NCBI GenBank assembly: GCA_003508835.1
Contig: PUFA01000070.1
Location: 3,224,001-3,288,000, forward strand
Length of the DNA stretch: 64,000 bases
Direction of reading: 5' to 3'
Source of the DNA: Eonycteris spelaea
Taxonomy: Eukaryota > Chordata > Mammalia > Chiroptera > Pteropodidae
Below are positions 1 through 12,192 of this stretch, one piece after another; position 1 is the first letter of the stretch; every line of letters starts with the position of its first letter. Under the pieces are notes generated by a model. It worked only from the letters and a program-made list of their open reading frames with translations, had not been told where the DNA came from and made no database searches. The translations under genes were made by a program, and so were the position numbers.

Positions 1-958
1 GGGCCGGGAGGTGAGAAGGTAGGGATGATAAGGTTCTGGGATTGACCCAATTAAGTCAGATAATCACTTCTAGATAATCTAGACCAGGTGAGTAAGATCA
101 CGTCAAACGATGTTATCTCCATTTGAAGTCTATGATTAGAGGTAGGATGGGGCTTTTCTTACAAAAATGCAGGGGTACTAGACAGAAAAGGATGTAAATG
201 ACCATTTTAACTGTTACACTTATTCTGTACTTCCTGTGTTTTAATATCGCTCCTCCTTTTAGATATGTGCTATTAGTTTGTTCTTATTCTCTGGAATAAT
301 CAAAAAGGAAAGTATACTGTTTGCCATCTAATTATTAAAATTAAGAGCAACATAAGGACCTTACTTTCTTTTATAAAGGATGTGAAATCCAGGTCTCTGT
401 TCATTTGATGAAGCTTCTCCATTCTCTTCTGTGTTTGTTTCTTTTTTCTTTTTCATTTAGACTGTAGTCATAAACTGCATCATGTCTCTGTGATGAATAG
501 TACAAGTCTGTTTCAAGTAATATTATTTCAAATTTATACACTATTTGTATAAATTCAATTTATTTCTATATATTTAACTTATCTTATTGATCGCTCTAAA
601 CCCTTCAGCCACCACTCTGTTTTCTTGAATTTAAATTTTGTTAATAAGTCAGGGTTCTGATTAGGCCTTTAGGACATTTATTTTGGAAAACAGTCTAGTT
701 TCTGAGTCTTTGGATACTAAAATGTTATTCCTACCTGATAATAAATGGCCTAGGTACCTCAGAACGGGTGGAACATAAATAACTTCAGTTACTGAGTCAC
801 AGTCACTGTGGCAACAAGTAATGAGCAAGAACAAGGTTCTTATATTTCAATCCTCCATCACAGACAGATAGGCAGGATTCTTTTTCTTAACAGTATTTGA
901 CTACACCTTTTATTTTACCATATGTTCATAGAAGATTTTCCTCATTTAATATATTTTC

Positions 959-960
<2 letters not shown>
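1..960. other. Intergenic, nothing recognised
   Basis: AT-rich single-copy-looking DNA upstream of WIF1. I see no gene, RNA or named repeat. Confidence 0.5.
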
Positions 961-994
<34 letters not shown>

Positions 995-1014
995 CGTGCG
1001 CGCGCATGTGTGTG
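961..1014. repeat. (TG)n / CG-rich alternating pyrimidine-purine tract
   Basis: Fifteen TG dinucleotides are followed by CGTGCGTGCGCGCGCATGTG and more TG. All 27 dinucleotide steps are pyrimidine-purine without interruption. Such tracts, especially with CG steps, are the classic Z-DNA-forming sequence. Confidence 0.95.
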
Positions 1015-2450
1015 TCTTTTTCACCATTTTAGGTAGAAGATGAGATTAGTTTTGTGATTCTACATCCAGGTTTGGCAGCTTCAGAGTATGAACAAAAAAT
1101 AAGTAAATGTTAGATATTTCCTAAGCTCTAGTCTGACAAACAGACTATGGCACAGTTTATATACTGATGAGAGAGTCTAGTCTAGTGTTCAAACAAGAGC
1201 ACTATGGGCAAGCTGTTCATAGAGTCACACTGGGTAGGAAGGAAAATTAAGTTGCAGGAGGTATGTGTTCTGAAAGAAAAGGCAAAAGTAAAGAATTGAA
1301 TTTATTATTGGATAAACAGGATCAGTAGGAGTGAAAGAATGATATACTGTGATCAGAGAGGGAAATGTCAGAATTGGAGATCTCATACCATATTGCTCAT
1401 ATCCATCCCTTAATTCAATGCTTCAGTTTTATCCTACTTTCAAATTTCATTTGATTGACAGTTATTATCAGTCTGATGCCATTAGTCCATTATTGGGTTG
1501 TCTTTCTTTCTATTAAAAAAAAACAAACACCATTTTATCTCTGGTCATTCAAATGTCACATGTATTGCTTATTTTCCATAAGTAGATTCTTAAGCACCCT
1601 TTCCAGCTTTCTTTATGCAAACCTACCCTAATTGAGTCAAGGATAAGATACCCATTTTCTCCTGTAAGCATAATGCCCCTCTGTTTTAACCATCATCAGC
1701 TTTGGTTTTTGAATTTTCATTCTCAGTGTAAACAATATGCCAAAAAAATTTGTAATTATGCATATGCAGGGAAAACAATGTTCATGTCTGTTCTAAAGTA
1801 GAGAAGAATTAAAAGGGTAAACTAATGTTAACTCCAGCTTTGTAAACACATACTTGCTATGCACGCCACAGAGCATTCAGACTGATGAAAAAGCTCTCCA
1901 TGATTCCCTGATTACATAATTCATCTTTATAATTTATGTTCCACTACATACCCTGCAGAAGATTTCATGGACTGCTTAATTATAGTTGTGACAAAGCCCA
2001 GACTCAAACTTTGTTGTTTAAATTCCAAATTGTGTTCTCTCTACGATTCCACATTGCATCTTTATTTGTGTCTTATGTACCCTCTGAGACAGTAACTTCC
2101 TTGAGGGCTTGAGGGCAGACACTCAATATATTCGTGGATTAAATTTGTGTTTAAAGGACTTGTATAGAAAGAGGTTGAATGAAGAATTAATTCTATTGCT
2201 AGAATATAATTTCTTTATATACAAACATTTTATTTTATTAATTACATATAATAAAATTTAAATTAATTATATATAATATAAATATTTATATTTATATAAT
2301 ATTAAGTGTGGTAGCAATACTAAAACCCACAAAATAAAGGAGGAAAAGTTTGAATTGAAATTATACCATGATTCAAATATTTAGTCAGAAAAATACATAC
2401 AAATATACTGGCAAATCAAATCTCCCTCCAATAAATTACATATATAGTCA
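1015..2450. other. Intergenic; AT-rich tract and possible L2 end
   Basis: Mostly unremarkable. 2200-2310 is almost pure A/T with short palindromic steps (ATTATATATAATATAAATA). 2065-2165 (CTTCCTTGAGGGCTTGAGGG) resembles an L2 3' end, weakly. No coding evidence. Confidence 0.45.
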
Positions 2451-2454
2451 TTGT

Positions 2455-2775
2455 TACTTAAACTACTCTTCAATTTTCACCTCAGTTTGAACTTTATACA
2501 AATACATCCACACATAATTTCTATAACTGGGAACAATCTCTGACTATGGTTTCTTATCTTTTTCTCAATCAAACATTTCATCTTGAGCATGTCCTAGGTT
2601 AGTCAATACAGGCACGCAGTTAGTCATTCGTGACTGCATAATATTCTATCTTTCCCTATTTTGAATATGTACTTTGTTTCTAATGTTTTTTACTACTATA
2701 AATTACAGTGCAAAGAGCTTTCTTGCACTTATGTCTGTTCTGCATCTTTGATCATTTCCCTGGGATAAATCCCTA
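2455..2775 (-). mobile_element. Probable old L1 3'-region fragment, antisense
   Basis: Text such as GACTGCATAATATTCTATC, AATTACAGTGCAAAGAGC and CCCTGGGATAAATCC is typical of antisense L1 3' sequence in mammals. Highly diverged. Confidence 0.4.
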
Positions 2776-2779
2776 CATC

Positions 2780-3412
2780 AGCCAGGATTTTAGCAGGAAA
2801 CTGATGGCATTTCAAAGTCTTTAGTTCAAGGGATTTTAATGAAGGGACTGATTACAAGAGGTATGGGCAGGGTTAAGGGAACCAACAAGGAACTCAGGGA
2901 CTAGCAAACAATCTCTCATCACCCCTAGACCTGAGGGAGAAGAGGGGAGCAGATACAATGTAGCAGAGCACAAAGAAAGCCTCAGCTAAGCAGTTGGGGC
3001 TACCCCATGGGAACTGTGGCCTTAAAGTCGTGCTTCTCAAAGTGTGGTTCTCGCACCAGCAGCATCAGCAACATCTGGGAACCTATTAGAAATATAAATT
3101 CTCGGGCCCTACCTTATCCTACTGAATCAGAAACAAAGTACTCAGATGATTCTGATGTGTTGACATTTGAGAACATTGCCTTTGAAAAACAAAGTCACTC
3201 ATAAAAACCATGGAAGCAGGGAGGGGACAGGTGACTGGAAGTAAATGTCCCCAGATTTCACTTCTACCTGCTCTTCTCCTTTCTGTGCCTTCACTAGCTA
3301 AACACAACTAGAAGCTAGAGAGCAAAGAGCCCAGGGACCTAAGCCATGGACAACACAGAGTAGGATCGAGAGGATGGAGCATGATATGGAGAGGCAAATG
3401 AAGATTAACCAA
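2780..3412. repeat. Dispersed mammalian repeat (unnamed), split by a MER5A-like element
   Basis: 2780-3026 (GCCAGGATTTTAGCAGGAAACTGATG..., GGCAGGGTTAAGGGAACCAA) and 3179-3412 (AGTAAATGTCCCC..., CTAGAAGCTAGAGAGCAAAG, GGCAAATGAAGATTAACCA) match two halves of a dispersed sequence I recognise from other mammals but cannot name with confidence. The MER5A-like element sits exactly between them. Confidence 0.45.
3027..3178. mobile_element. MER5A-like hAT-Charlie non-autonomous DNA transposon
   Basis: Left end TGCTTCTCAAAGTGTGGTTC, middle CACCAGCAGCATCAGCAACA, GGGAACCTATTAGAAAT, AATTCTCGGGCCCTACC and CTACTGAATCAGAAAC, right end TTTGAGAAC are the hallmarks of MER5A. Its terminal inverted repeats (CTTCTCAAA / TTTGAGAAC) are visible. 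An open frame across it is a shadow. Confidence 0.85.
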
Positions 3413-3988
3413 CTCAATCCCTTTATCTAGATTCACTGAATCAAAAATGTTTATATTTTTGATCAAAATATTTTATACCTTTAATGCATATTAGCAAGTT
3501 GTTTTTCATAAAAAAAATCATAACACTTTTAATAGCAGTGACTAAGACTGCAAGTCTGGTGGAATTCTTGCTAACTTTGAATATGAGTTTAAAAGTAAAG
3601 TATATTTTGGTTTTGTAAATTAGCAATGATATCTGTTTTATGTAATTTGCATTTCTTCATTTAAAATGAGATGATTTTTTGGAAATATATGTTTATTGCC
3701 ACTTGCATTCTTCCTGTATTTTCTATTTATGTGTTTTGCCCATTTTTCTATTGTGACTTTTTTTTTCTAATAGAGTCTTTTTCAATATCAAGATGATTTC
3801 TTCTCTCTGTGTCATATTTGTCACAGGTATTTTTCTCAGTGTGTCATTCGTATTTTATTTTGGATATATGGAAATTTTACATGGTCAAATTTATTAATAT
3901 TATTCTCTCTAATGTATTTTACTTGGTTAGCCTTTTCCTCTTTAAAAATTATTTCTTTGGACCATGACAATGATTCATTACTTGGCTT
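3413..3988 (-). mobile_element. Possible old L1-like antisense fragment within unremarkable DNA
   Basis: 3640-3960 has TAATTTGCATTTCTTCATT, TGTGTTTTGCCCATTTTTC and similar T-rich text resembling antisense L1 3' sequence. The rest shows nothing. Confidence 0.3.
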
Positions 3989-4490
3989 CTGTATCAGTTT
4001 CCTATCACTGCTGTAACAAATTGCTTCATAATTTGTGGCTTAAGAAAATACGGATTTATTATCTTACAGTTCTGGGGGTGGGAAGTCCAAAATTGATCTC
4101 ACTGGACTAAATTTAAGGTGTAGGCAGGACTGTGTACCATCTGGAGGCTTTAGAGGAGAAACAGTTTCCTTGCCTCTTCCTCTTTCTAGAGGCCACCTGT
4201 ATTCCTTGGCTGGTGGTCCTTTCTTCTATCTTAAAAGCATATTACTCTCATTTCTGCTTCTGTTGTCACATCTCATTCTCTAGTTCTGATGCTCCTGCCT
4301 CCCTCTCGTTATTATAAGGACCCTCATGATCATGTTGGCCCAGCTGGATAATCCAGGATAATCTCATCACGTGGAGTCTTAACTTAATCACATTGGCAAA
4401 GTCTCTTTTGCATATAAAGTAACACATCCACAGGTTCTGAAGATTAGGACATGGACATCTCTGGGGACATCATGCACAGCCCCCACCACC
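3989..4490 (-). mobile_element. Solitary LTR of ERVL-MaLR (MLT1-like) type, antisense
   Basis: The + strand begins CTGTATCAGTTTCCTATCAC, then TAACAAATTGCTTCATAATT, TTATTATCTTACAGTTCTGG and ends with CTTAACTTAATCACATTGGC and AGGACATGGACATCT. This is the reverse complement layout of an MLT1-type LTR. No internal viral genes are present. Confidence 0.65.
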
Positions 4491-4934
4491 CTATCCTCGC
4501 CTCCTGCCCAGTGTAGAAACTTACCTAGGTACCTTGCCCTGACTGTCCTTCAAGAGATATTTTCCAGACACTATTTCCAAGTTGACATTACCTTTTTTAA
4601 AGAATAATTTTATCATCTCCTTTATTTTTTAAATCACCTACAGAATATTAAACTACCTTGTTGACTAAGATAATGTTCCTTATAGCCCAAAGAGCAGTTT
4701 CTATGACCAAATTCCCCATCTTTGTAAACTATTTTCCTTACTGAATCCCATGAACTATTTTGAATATCTACGGCTAATTATTTTTGAAGTTAAATATCTG
4801 CCAAATGTCACACTATCTCTTATTCTATGGTAACTTCCAATTTTCATCACACTTGGAGCATGAAACCTCAATTTTAAAGGAGTCCATCATATTTAATATT
4901 CATATTCAAGCAGTATATCCCTATCTGTTGGAAT

Positions 4935-5035
4935 GAACATTTACTTTCTCACTCACCGTCACTGTGCTTAGTATTGGGGATATAAACAAAAATAAGAGAA
5001 CATCTTTGTCCTCAAGTTCATGGGGAAAACATGGT
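4935..5035 (-). mobile_element. L2 3'-end fragment, antisense
   Basis: TGTGCTTAGTATTGGGGATA followed by AACATCTTTGTCCTCAAGTT matches the antisense L2 end (tgtgctaggtgctgggga ... gtccctgccctcatgg). Confidence 0.55.
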
Positions 5036-5196
5036 TCCAATAGATTTTGTCATATTTTTTCCAAATCAAAAATAAAATCAGAACTTCAAATGTTTATTTT
5101 TTTCTTAACATGTAAGTTCATTGAGAACTTAGATTCTGTGTTGTGTGTATATTTGTACATGCATATTTATAGATGCAACTATATATTCTGAAAGGA

Positions 5197-5410
5197 GGAT
5201 GTAGTATAGTAAGACATAGGTTCGAATCTTGACTCTATCACTTATTTGCTCCGTGATTTTATTTTAGTAATTTAACTTCTATGAGCCTTAGTTACATATT
5301 CATAAAATGTGAGTGAGAGTACCCACCTCCCCAGGACTTTGTAAGGATTAAATAAGGCAACATATGCAAAGGATTTAGAATAGCTTGGCATATAGTCAGT
5401 TCTCAAATGT
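5197..5410 (+). mobile_element. MIR SINE, sense
   Basis: AGGTTCGAATCTTGACTCTA (tRNA-derived box B), then TAAAATGTGAGTGAGAGTAC and AAGGATTAAATAAGGCAAC follow the MIR consensus through the CORE domain to its L2-like end. Confidence 0.85.
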
Positions 5411-5459
5411 GTGGGTGAAGTCAGAATGTAAAGTAGAATGGTTCCTTATATTTCAGAGG

Positions 5460-5690
5460 GATTAATAGCACACACTTCATAGCCAGGTTGCTGGGTTTAA
5501 AATCCTAGCTCTACTATTTACCAGCTATGTGACATTGACTATAAAATGGGGATATTACTATTATTATTATTATTATTATTATTATGGTCATCATAAAAAT
5601 TATATGAGTTATACAACACATGTAGAATGCTCAGAAGAGTGCCTGTCACCAAGTATATGCCATAAAATTGTTGGCTATAATTATACATCT
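5460..5690 (+). mobile_element. MIR SINE, sense, with (TTA)n expansion
   Basis: TCCTAGCTCTACTATTTACC, AGCTATGTGACATTGACT and AAAATGGGGATATTACTA follow MIR. At the usual ATAATAATA stretch the sequence has expanded into a (TTA)n array at 5555-5585, a microsatellite born inside the SINE. Confidence 0.85.
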
Positions 5691-5989
5691 CCCTAAACTT
5701 ATGGTTCCTCTAACAGGCTATTGTATTAGTTATATTAACTAATATAGTTACATTAATTGTTTGAACTTATAGTTTATCAAAATGAGATATTTCAGTTCTA
5801 TTATAAGAAAGCCTCTCCAGTTTTATTATTAATAGTATTTGCTTGGTATATATATATATTTTCCACCCTTTTACTTTTAACCTATCTAATTCTTCATATT
5901 TAAAATACTTTTTGTATAGACAGCACTACTGAATCTTCCTTTTTAAAATCTAATCTGACAATCTCTGCTATTTAAATGGAATATTTAGA

Positions 5990-6545
5990 CATTTATATTA
6001 ATGTAATTAAAGATATGGTTGGCTTTAAGTCTACTATTTTGCCATTTGTTTTCTATTTATTGTATCTCTTCTATGTGTTTTCTATACTCTCTCTTTTGGA
6101 TTGTGTATTTTTTAGTATTCCATTTTATTTCTATTATGTTTATTAACTCTTTTTTTTTATTTTTAGTATCTTTTCTAGGATTTGAAGATTCATCTTTAAC
6201 TTAGTATAGTCTACCTTCAAATAATATTGTCCCACCTCACATATCTTGAAGAACCTTATAGTCATATACTTCTGTCTCTTCCAACTTATTCTTTGTGCTA
6301 TTGCTGTTATATCTATTACTTTAATATATTATAAATTTCACAATACATTGTTATTTTAAAAGAGTCAATTATTTTTAAAGAAAAATTTTAAAGGAAACAG
6401 ATTATTTTATTTTTATCCACATATTTAGCATTTCTGATTTTCATCTGGTATAATTTTTCTTATATAACTTCCTTTCATATTCCTTGTAATATAGATCTTC
6501 TGGTGACAATAATTTTCAACTTTTATTTTAAAATTTTTCATTTTA
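5990..6545 (-). mobile_element. Old L1 (L1M/HAL1-type), antisense, left part
   Basis: The + strand reads like the complement of an old L1 (GATATGGTTGGCTTTAAGTC, TTTTTAGTATTCCATTTTAT, then TCTTCTGGTGACAATAATTT). It continues after the 5S-derived SINE at 6776. Divergence is high and no frame is open. The subfamily cannot be given. Confidence 0.6.
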
Positions 6546-6775
6546 TTTATTTATTTGTTTGTTTGTTTGTTTTTAGGCAAGGCAACTCTTGGCTGACCTC
6601 ACAGATTGCAAGGACTTTGTTAGTTTATACGATTCCTGATTTTTTTTAGTTTTTTACACCTACAGCACCTGGTCTTTTTAGGTGGTCTCCCATCCACGTA
6701 CTAACCAGGCCCAACCCTGGTTAGCTTCCGAGATTAGATGGGTTCAGGCTTATTCAGGACATCATGACCATAGAC
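6541..6775 (-). mobile_element. Long 5S rRNA-derived SINE (MEG-RL-like), antisense
   Basis: Read on the minus strand, 6775-6656 is a diverged full-length 5S rRNA sequence. The pol III box C region (TGGTTAGTAC, then TGGATGGGAGACC) is kept. It is followed by about 80 bp of non-5S sequence and then an A-rich tail of AAAC and AAAT repeats (on the + strand (TTTA)n(TTTG)n at about 6541-6573). The unit interrupts an old antisense L1, which resumes on both sides. That modular 5S + unique region + A-rich tail layout is that of a 5S-derived SINE and is not that of a simple pseudogene. I infer relation to fruit-bat MEG elements from memory; the exact subfamily is unverified. An alternative reading is a short 5S copy (6656-6775) flanked by TGATTTT repeats at 6637 and 6776. 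Confidence 0.75.
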
Positions 6776-7720
6776 TGATTTTAATTACTAAAGGACATTT
6801 TCATTGAATATAGAATTCCAGGTTGACTTTTTTCCTTTAAGCCCTATAAAATTCATTTTCTCTAACTTGAATTGTTTTTAGAGAGAAATCTTAAGCTTAT
6901 TCCCCTGTAAATAACATGGGGAATTTTACTCTCTGCCTGCTTTATAGATATTTCTCTTTATAACTCATTTTCAGCAATTTGATTAAGATGTGCTTTGGTG
7001 TAGTTTTCTTTGTATTTATCTTGCTTGTGGTTTGTTGAGCTTCTTGGATCTACGAGTTTATAGTTTTGAACTAATCTGGAAATAGTTCAGACGTTTGTTT
7101 TTCAAGTATTTTTTTCTTCTTCCTCTTCCTCCCTCTTTCTGGAACTCCAATTACATATTTGTTGGTCTGCTTAATATTGTTTCACAGGTCACTGAGGATT
7201 TTTTTTTTTCAGTCCTTTTTTCTTCTTTGTGCTTTAGTTTGGAAAATTTCTAATGTTACATCTTTAAGTTTACTGATCTTTTTAAAATAATACCTAATCT
7301 GCTCTTGAGCCCATTTAGTGAAATTTCATTTAAGATATTGTACTTTTCAATGTAGAAATTCAATTGCATCTTTTTTGCTTCTCTCCTCACTATATTCTTG
7401 TTTTTCTTTACACCCTTGAGCATATTTAAAATTGGTGCTTGAAATTCCCACATTTCTGTCATTTCTTGATCTTTTTCTATCAACTTGTTTGATTTCTAAT
7501 TTATGTATTACCTTTTCCTGCTTCTTCAAATGCCTGCTTCTTCACATGGTTGCTGCACATTATGAATTTTAGGTTTCGAATGTCTGGATTTAAATTTTTT
7601 TAAAGAGTGTTAAATCTTGTTTTGAAGGGAGTTAATATACTTGCATATTAGTTTGATTCTTTTGAATCTTGTTTTTAGGCTTTGTTATGGTAGATCTAAG
7701 GTAGTCTTTAGAGTTATTTT
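6776..7720 (-). mobile_element. Old L1 (L1M/HAL1-type), antisense, right part
   Basis: Continuation of the same L1 copy after the 5S-SINE insertion: ATTGAATATAGAATTCCAGG, GATTAAGATGTGCTTTGGTG, TTTGTTGAGCTTCTTGGATC, TGGAACTCCAATTACATATT are classic antisense L1 text. The copy fades near 7.7 kb. Confidence 0.65.
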
Positions 7721-9240
7721 TACCCTGCCACTAAAGGATTATCCTTCTGGAGTCTCTACTCAATGGCTCAGGTGTTCAACTAGCTCTCTTCACCTTAACT
7801 AGCTGAAACTCAAATGTCTCCTGGCTCTGTGTGAGCTCCGGGAATTTTTTAGCTTATGGCTTCCCAGAAGTTATTTAACCAGCTTTGTGAAGTTTTCCCT
7901 TATGAATTTTCAGCTTAGTATTCAGAAACAGAGTCAAGGCGACATTTATGGAGAATTACTGAACTTAAAAGATTTTTTTTTTCATAATCTCTCTTCTTAG
8001 TCCTTTGCTCCGCAAATTCCAGGTGTCTCAGTCTCTCCAATCTCTGTCATCTCAGAGACTACCTTGATCTACTTAGATTCTCTCCCTATCATAGTCAGGC
8101 ACTTATGAAAGTGCCTTCATAAAAAAATCCAGAGTGATCACCGGCCTTAAATAATGTTTCCTTTCTTCTAGTGTTTACAAACTTGCACTTCCTAGTGCCT
8201 AACATCTTAAAATAAATATTTCTTACATTTTGTCAAATTTTCTAGTTGTTTATAATAGGAGGACAAGTCTAGAGTCTAGTACCAGAGGAAGTTTTAGTTT
8301 CAATAATTATCTACTCATCATGGCCAATCTTCTTTCATCTATACTCTCACTTCCACTCCCAATTCTCCTAGATACATCACAGAAACCATCAATTTTAAAT
8401 TGACAGTGGACAGGATAATTGCAAACCCATTTATGAGTGGCTGAAATAGGAGTACCACTTGAAAGTTGATTATGTGCCACAGATGCTAGAATGTACAGTT
8501 TGGGTATCAGTATCTTCTTCATCTTGCCTTCAAATCATGGTTCAGCTTATAGTCAATAAAGACATATTTTGTTTTTTATTTTTAAATCATTCGAATTCAC
8601 TTGTGAAGGAACTTATTAAAGTGGTATTTATTTGGTTCTTCTTTCAAAAGGCCAAAATACTGTATTTGAATTATAGATTCTTAGCATAAGTATCCATTAA
8701 TAATTATCTAAATGCTGTATTCGTATTAATTATTCATGTAGTTTAATTGGTGGAATAGCTTTTATGTAAGAAACTTTAAAGGGCTGATAATTCATCATTT
8801 GACACCTATTATTTAAATATTATCCAAATTTATTTATTAGTTAATGTTTCCCCTTAACCATTTTAATTGCATACTGTAAGTGAACTAAACATTTCCACAT
8901 GTTAAAATTTCACAAAGTAGGTTCAGAAGGCTGCAAAATAAATACTGCAAATGGCAAAAAGCCTTTTAACACTCTAGCCAAAACACTGACCTATTGTAAA
9001 CACCTTATAAAAACCACGAGATGTATTTTCTGTCAATAGAAATGACATTATAGTAACTTTTCTTCTAGGAATGTGATATTTTAAAAAATATGTGTATATA
9101 TATATATATTTGCTTTCTTAGTAAACTCAGGTAGTAGTATAATATGAGTACTAGTAGTTTATTTTACTTTAGAGGCATAATGCCAGCAATGAATGGAAAA
9201 ACTTAAGCATTCACAGAATTCTTTCATTTTAGCATGAAAC
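7721..9240. other. Intergenic, nothing recognised
   Basis: AT-rich DNA with a short (TA)n run at 9093-9110. Weak open frames near 8300-8690 have no family resemblance and no codon signal. Confidence 0.45.
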
Positions 9241-9244
9241 TAGT

Positions 9245-9355
9245 AAGGCAGTATGGTGTTGTAAAAAATTAGTAGAATTAAAAGGCTATGCTTTAATCCT
9301 AACTGCAAATAACTTGATGGCTTTAGTTGAGACATAATTTAATTATTAAAATGAA
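9245..9355 (+). mobile_element. MIR SINE fragment, sense
   Basis: GGCAGTATGGTGTTGTAAAA and ATGCTTTAATCCTAACTGC follow the MIR 5' half; degraded. Confidence 0.55.
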
Positions 9356-9589
9356 TTCTTTTCATGGCACTAAAAAGAAGTCTTTTATCTCTACTTATCT
9401 GACACTATTCACAGGCAAAAGGATGAGAATGAGTCATTCAGTCACTAGAGATGTACACTGCACTGAGAAGGGGTGAATGTCATCCTGGGCTTCTGCCGCT
9501 GAATTCAGTGGTTCTCAACGCTGAGACCCAACGCTAGCATTTCGGTTGTCTTATTTTCTGGGTTTTATTTGTGTTCCCGCCCCCCGCAT

Positions 9590-9862
9590 TTTTAAATATT
9601 TTGAAATTTACATACAATGAAATTCACTTTTTTTTTTTTTGGTGTGCATGTCTATAAGGTTTGACAACCGCATGCAGTCACGTCATCACTATGACAGTCA
9701 ATATTCAGAAGATTTAACATGGCTTCCCCAAAAATACCCTCTTGCTGCCTCTTTGTAATTTAACCTTCTTGGGAATCCCTAGGCTCTGGCAACCATTGAT
9801 GTGTTCCCTGTTCTATAGCGATTTTCCAGAATGGAACATAAATGGAATCTCTGGGGTATAGC
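9590..9862 (-). mobile_element. Old L1 fragment, antisense
   Basis: GAAATTTACATACAATGAAATTCACTT, TAAGGTTTGACAACCGCATG, GGCTCTGGCAACCATTGAT and AATGGAACATAAATGGAATC are standard antisense L1 3' text. Confidence 0.75.
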
Positions 9863-12190
9863 CTTTACAGACTGACCAAAGCTGCCTTTTTTTTTTTTTA
9901 ATAATATATATTCTGTTATTTCCACTTTACTATCATCAAATAGAATCCAAAGATAAAATTATCTACTCTGACACATATAATTTCAAAATAATAAAAACAA
10001 TGCTCTCACATGTATAAAGGAAGCAAAAAAATCAACTATAAAATATGTTCAAAATGAAAATGGTTGAGCACAACTATTCTAGATCTAATAATCAATGCTT
10101 GCATCTACTTTAATGAAAAAGTTTGATTTTAAGGGAAGTGAGCAGATCAGAAGCTAGTATGTGTAAAAGTACAGGGAAATGTAAAAAGCAGAGGTGTGAT
10201 GTGATTTTTCCAAAATAATTCTTGGTAAAGATCCAAACAAAACTAAGTACAATCTTAATTTTCACAGAATCTTACTATTCCCAGTAGTTGCATTTCTGGA
10301 AAATTCAGTGTATGTTAAAACTGTGTGTTTACATGTAAAATGGAGCTAGGTTTCCAGGTTCAGATAATTATAAACAGTTTTTCATCTACAGGAATCCCTG
10401 GTGAGGTAATCAAAAGATGTGTAGACTATGGGACAATTCATGTCTCTGTCTCATGCATAGGAGGACATCTACCATTCCTGACTTACACCTTGTAAGAGTT
10501 CAAAACATCCTTCAAAAAATACCCCCACGAATTTCTAAAATGCCTCCTGATGGGTGGCCGTTGGGGCTCACTGGCTAAGATGAAATAACTCTCACACCAT
10601 CCAGTACTCTCATCTAGGATCAATGTTCACCAACTTTCTGATTAGCATTTGAATTTTCTGCACATACTCTCATACTAGGAAAGAATGTCTTAGAGTGCTG
10701 ACTTTTGCATTCTAGTCTCCAGAAATATATTTCCTATAATGGAGATTAATAAATTATCCTTTTGGTTTGCCCCAGTTCTGTTTCGAGTTTGCTTAGCCTG
10801 AAACAGTCCCTGAGATCCTGATCAACTTGGAAGTAATAAAACTGAGATTTGCCTGCACAAAATTAACTTCCAATTTACATTAACTCTGCCAAGATATTGT
10901 TTTCTCAATAGGTCTTACTTTTACAATTAGCTGAGCTCCCTTGAAATTTTGAATGTGCCCTTTTAAAAATTCATGGGTGCACAGATTTAAGGTTACTATG
11001 AACACAAACACTATTCAGTATTTTACCTAAATAAAGCCAGTCACAATCTGGCATGGTTTGATGTAGATTATTCCTATAAGTGGAATGAAAAATGTATCAT
11101 GGTGCAGGGAACAATGCTTCAGGAAACTTGAATATTCTCAAGAATGGGTGCAAGATAGAAGAATTAAACTCTTACTATGGTTATCAGTTATCAATAAGGC
11201 AATTTCCACAATTGATCTTATAAAATCCTTGGTACATGTTTTAAATTATACGGATTTTTCATTTTTTGTTTGTGAGAAGAGTTTTTAGAGTCACAATAGT
11301 CTCTGAAATCTTAGTTGATATTACTAGGGTAGTACAGATGATGAAGCTGGATCTATGTCCCCATTTTCCATTAATGGTAAAGTTTTTATTGCAATGTCCA
11401 AAGGGCAAAGCAAAATTTCCTCTGGGAATAAGTTATATGGTTCCATATAAATTAGTGATAAATGTCCAAGGCATTCATGCCATTAGAATAGTCTGAGTTA
11501 AAAGTAAATTTTTACAGACTTTCTGTAGTAACTTGGAAGAGGCTAGTGACTTATAAGAGGGGACCAAACATAGCCTTTTGGATCCAAATATTGCATTAAA
11601 TCTTTCAATATATATTTAACAGATACTACATTTCAGGCACTTTAAAACCTGAAGTATTCTTTAAGCTGAGTCTGATTTGAGCAACTAATGAAACTAAATG
11701 TTTTCCAAAACATGTATTCAATAGATGGGAGAGGTGGGGCTATCCCAATTCCACAATCCACATTCTTTCCATTACTCTACAATGCTTCCTAAGGGTACTA
11801 AAAGCCTAAAAAACGAAGGCGAGGTTTTGTGGAGACAATAAATATTTTGTAAACATGGCTCCAAACAGCATGTAATTCCTTGGTATTCTTGCAAAAATGA
11901 GAGAAGTTTTTGTAAAACTTGATTTTATCAAGCTCATGGATAGCTAAACTTTAATAATGTTCTTCAAGACTCTCAGTTATCACTAATGAGGGTATAAAAC
12001 ATTTTGATTCAATCTCTGCTTGAAAAAATCCATTAAATATTTTTCAAACGAAGGCAAATAGCTTTATGACTTTTCCTTATTGATACATGTTTATTGTAAA
12101 AGATTTAGATAATACGATCAAATGATATAAAGAAGAAAGTGAAAATCTGAAGTATCTTAAGTATCTAAAGTTAATCACTGTTCACGTAAA
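9863..12190. other. Intergenic, nothing recognised
   Basis: About 2.3 kb of AT-rich sequence without repeats or genes I can name. Small open frames at 11.1-11.5 kb are isolated and lack any recognisable domain. Confidence 0.45.
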
Positions 12191-12192
12191 TA

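Noticed and set aside
9093..9110. (TA)n runs as possible promoters or origins
   Set aside because: Short AT microsatellites with no associated gene or motif.
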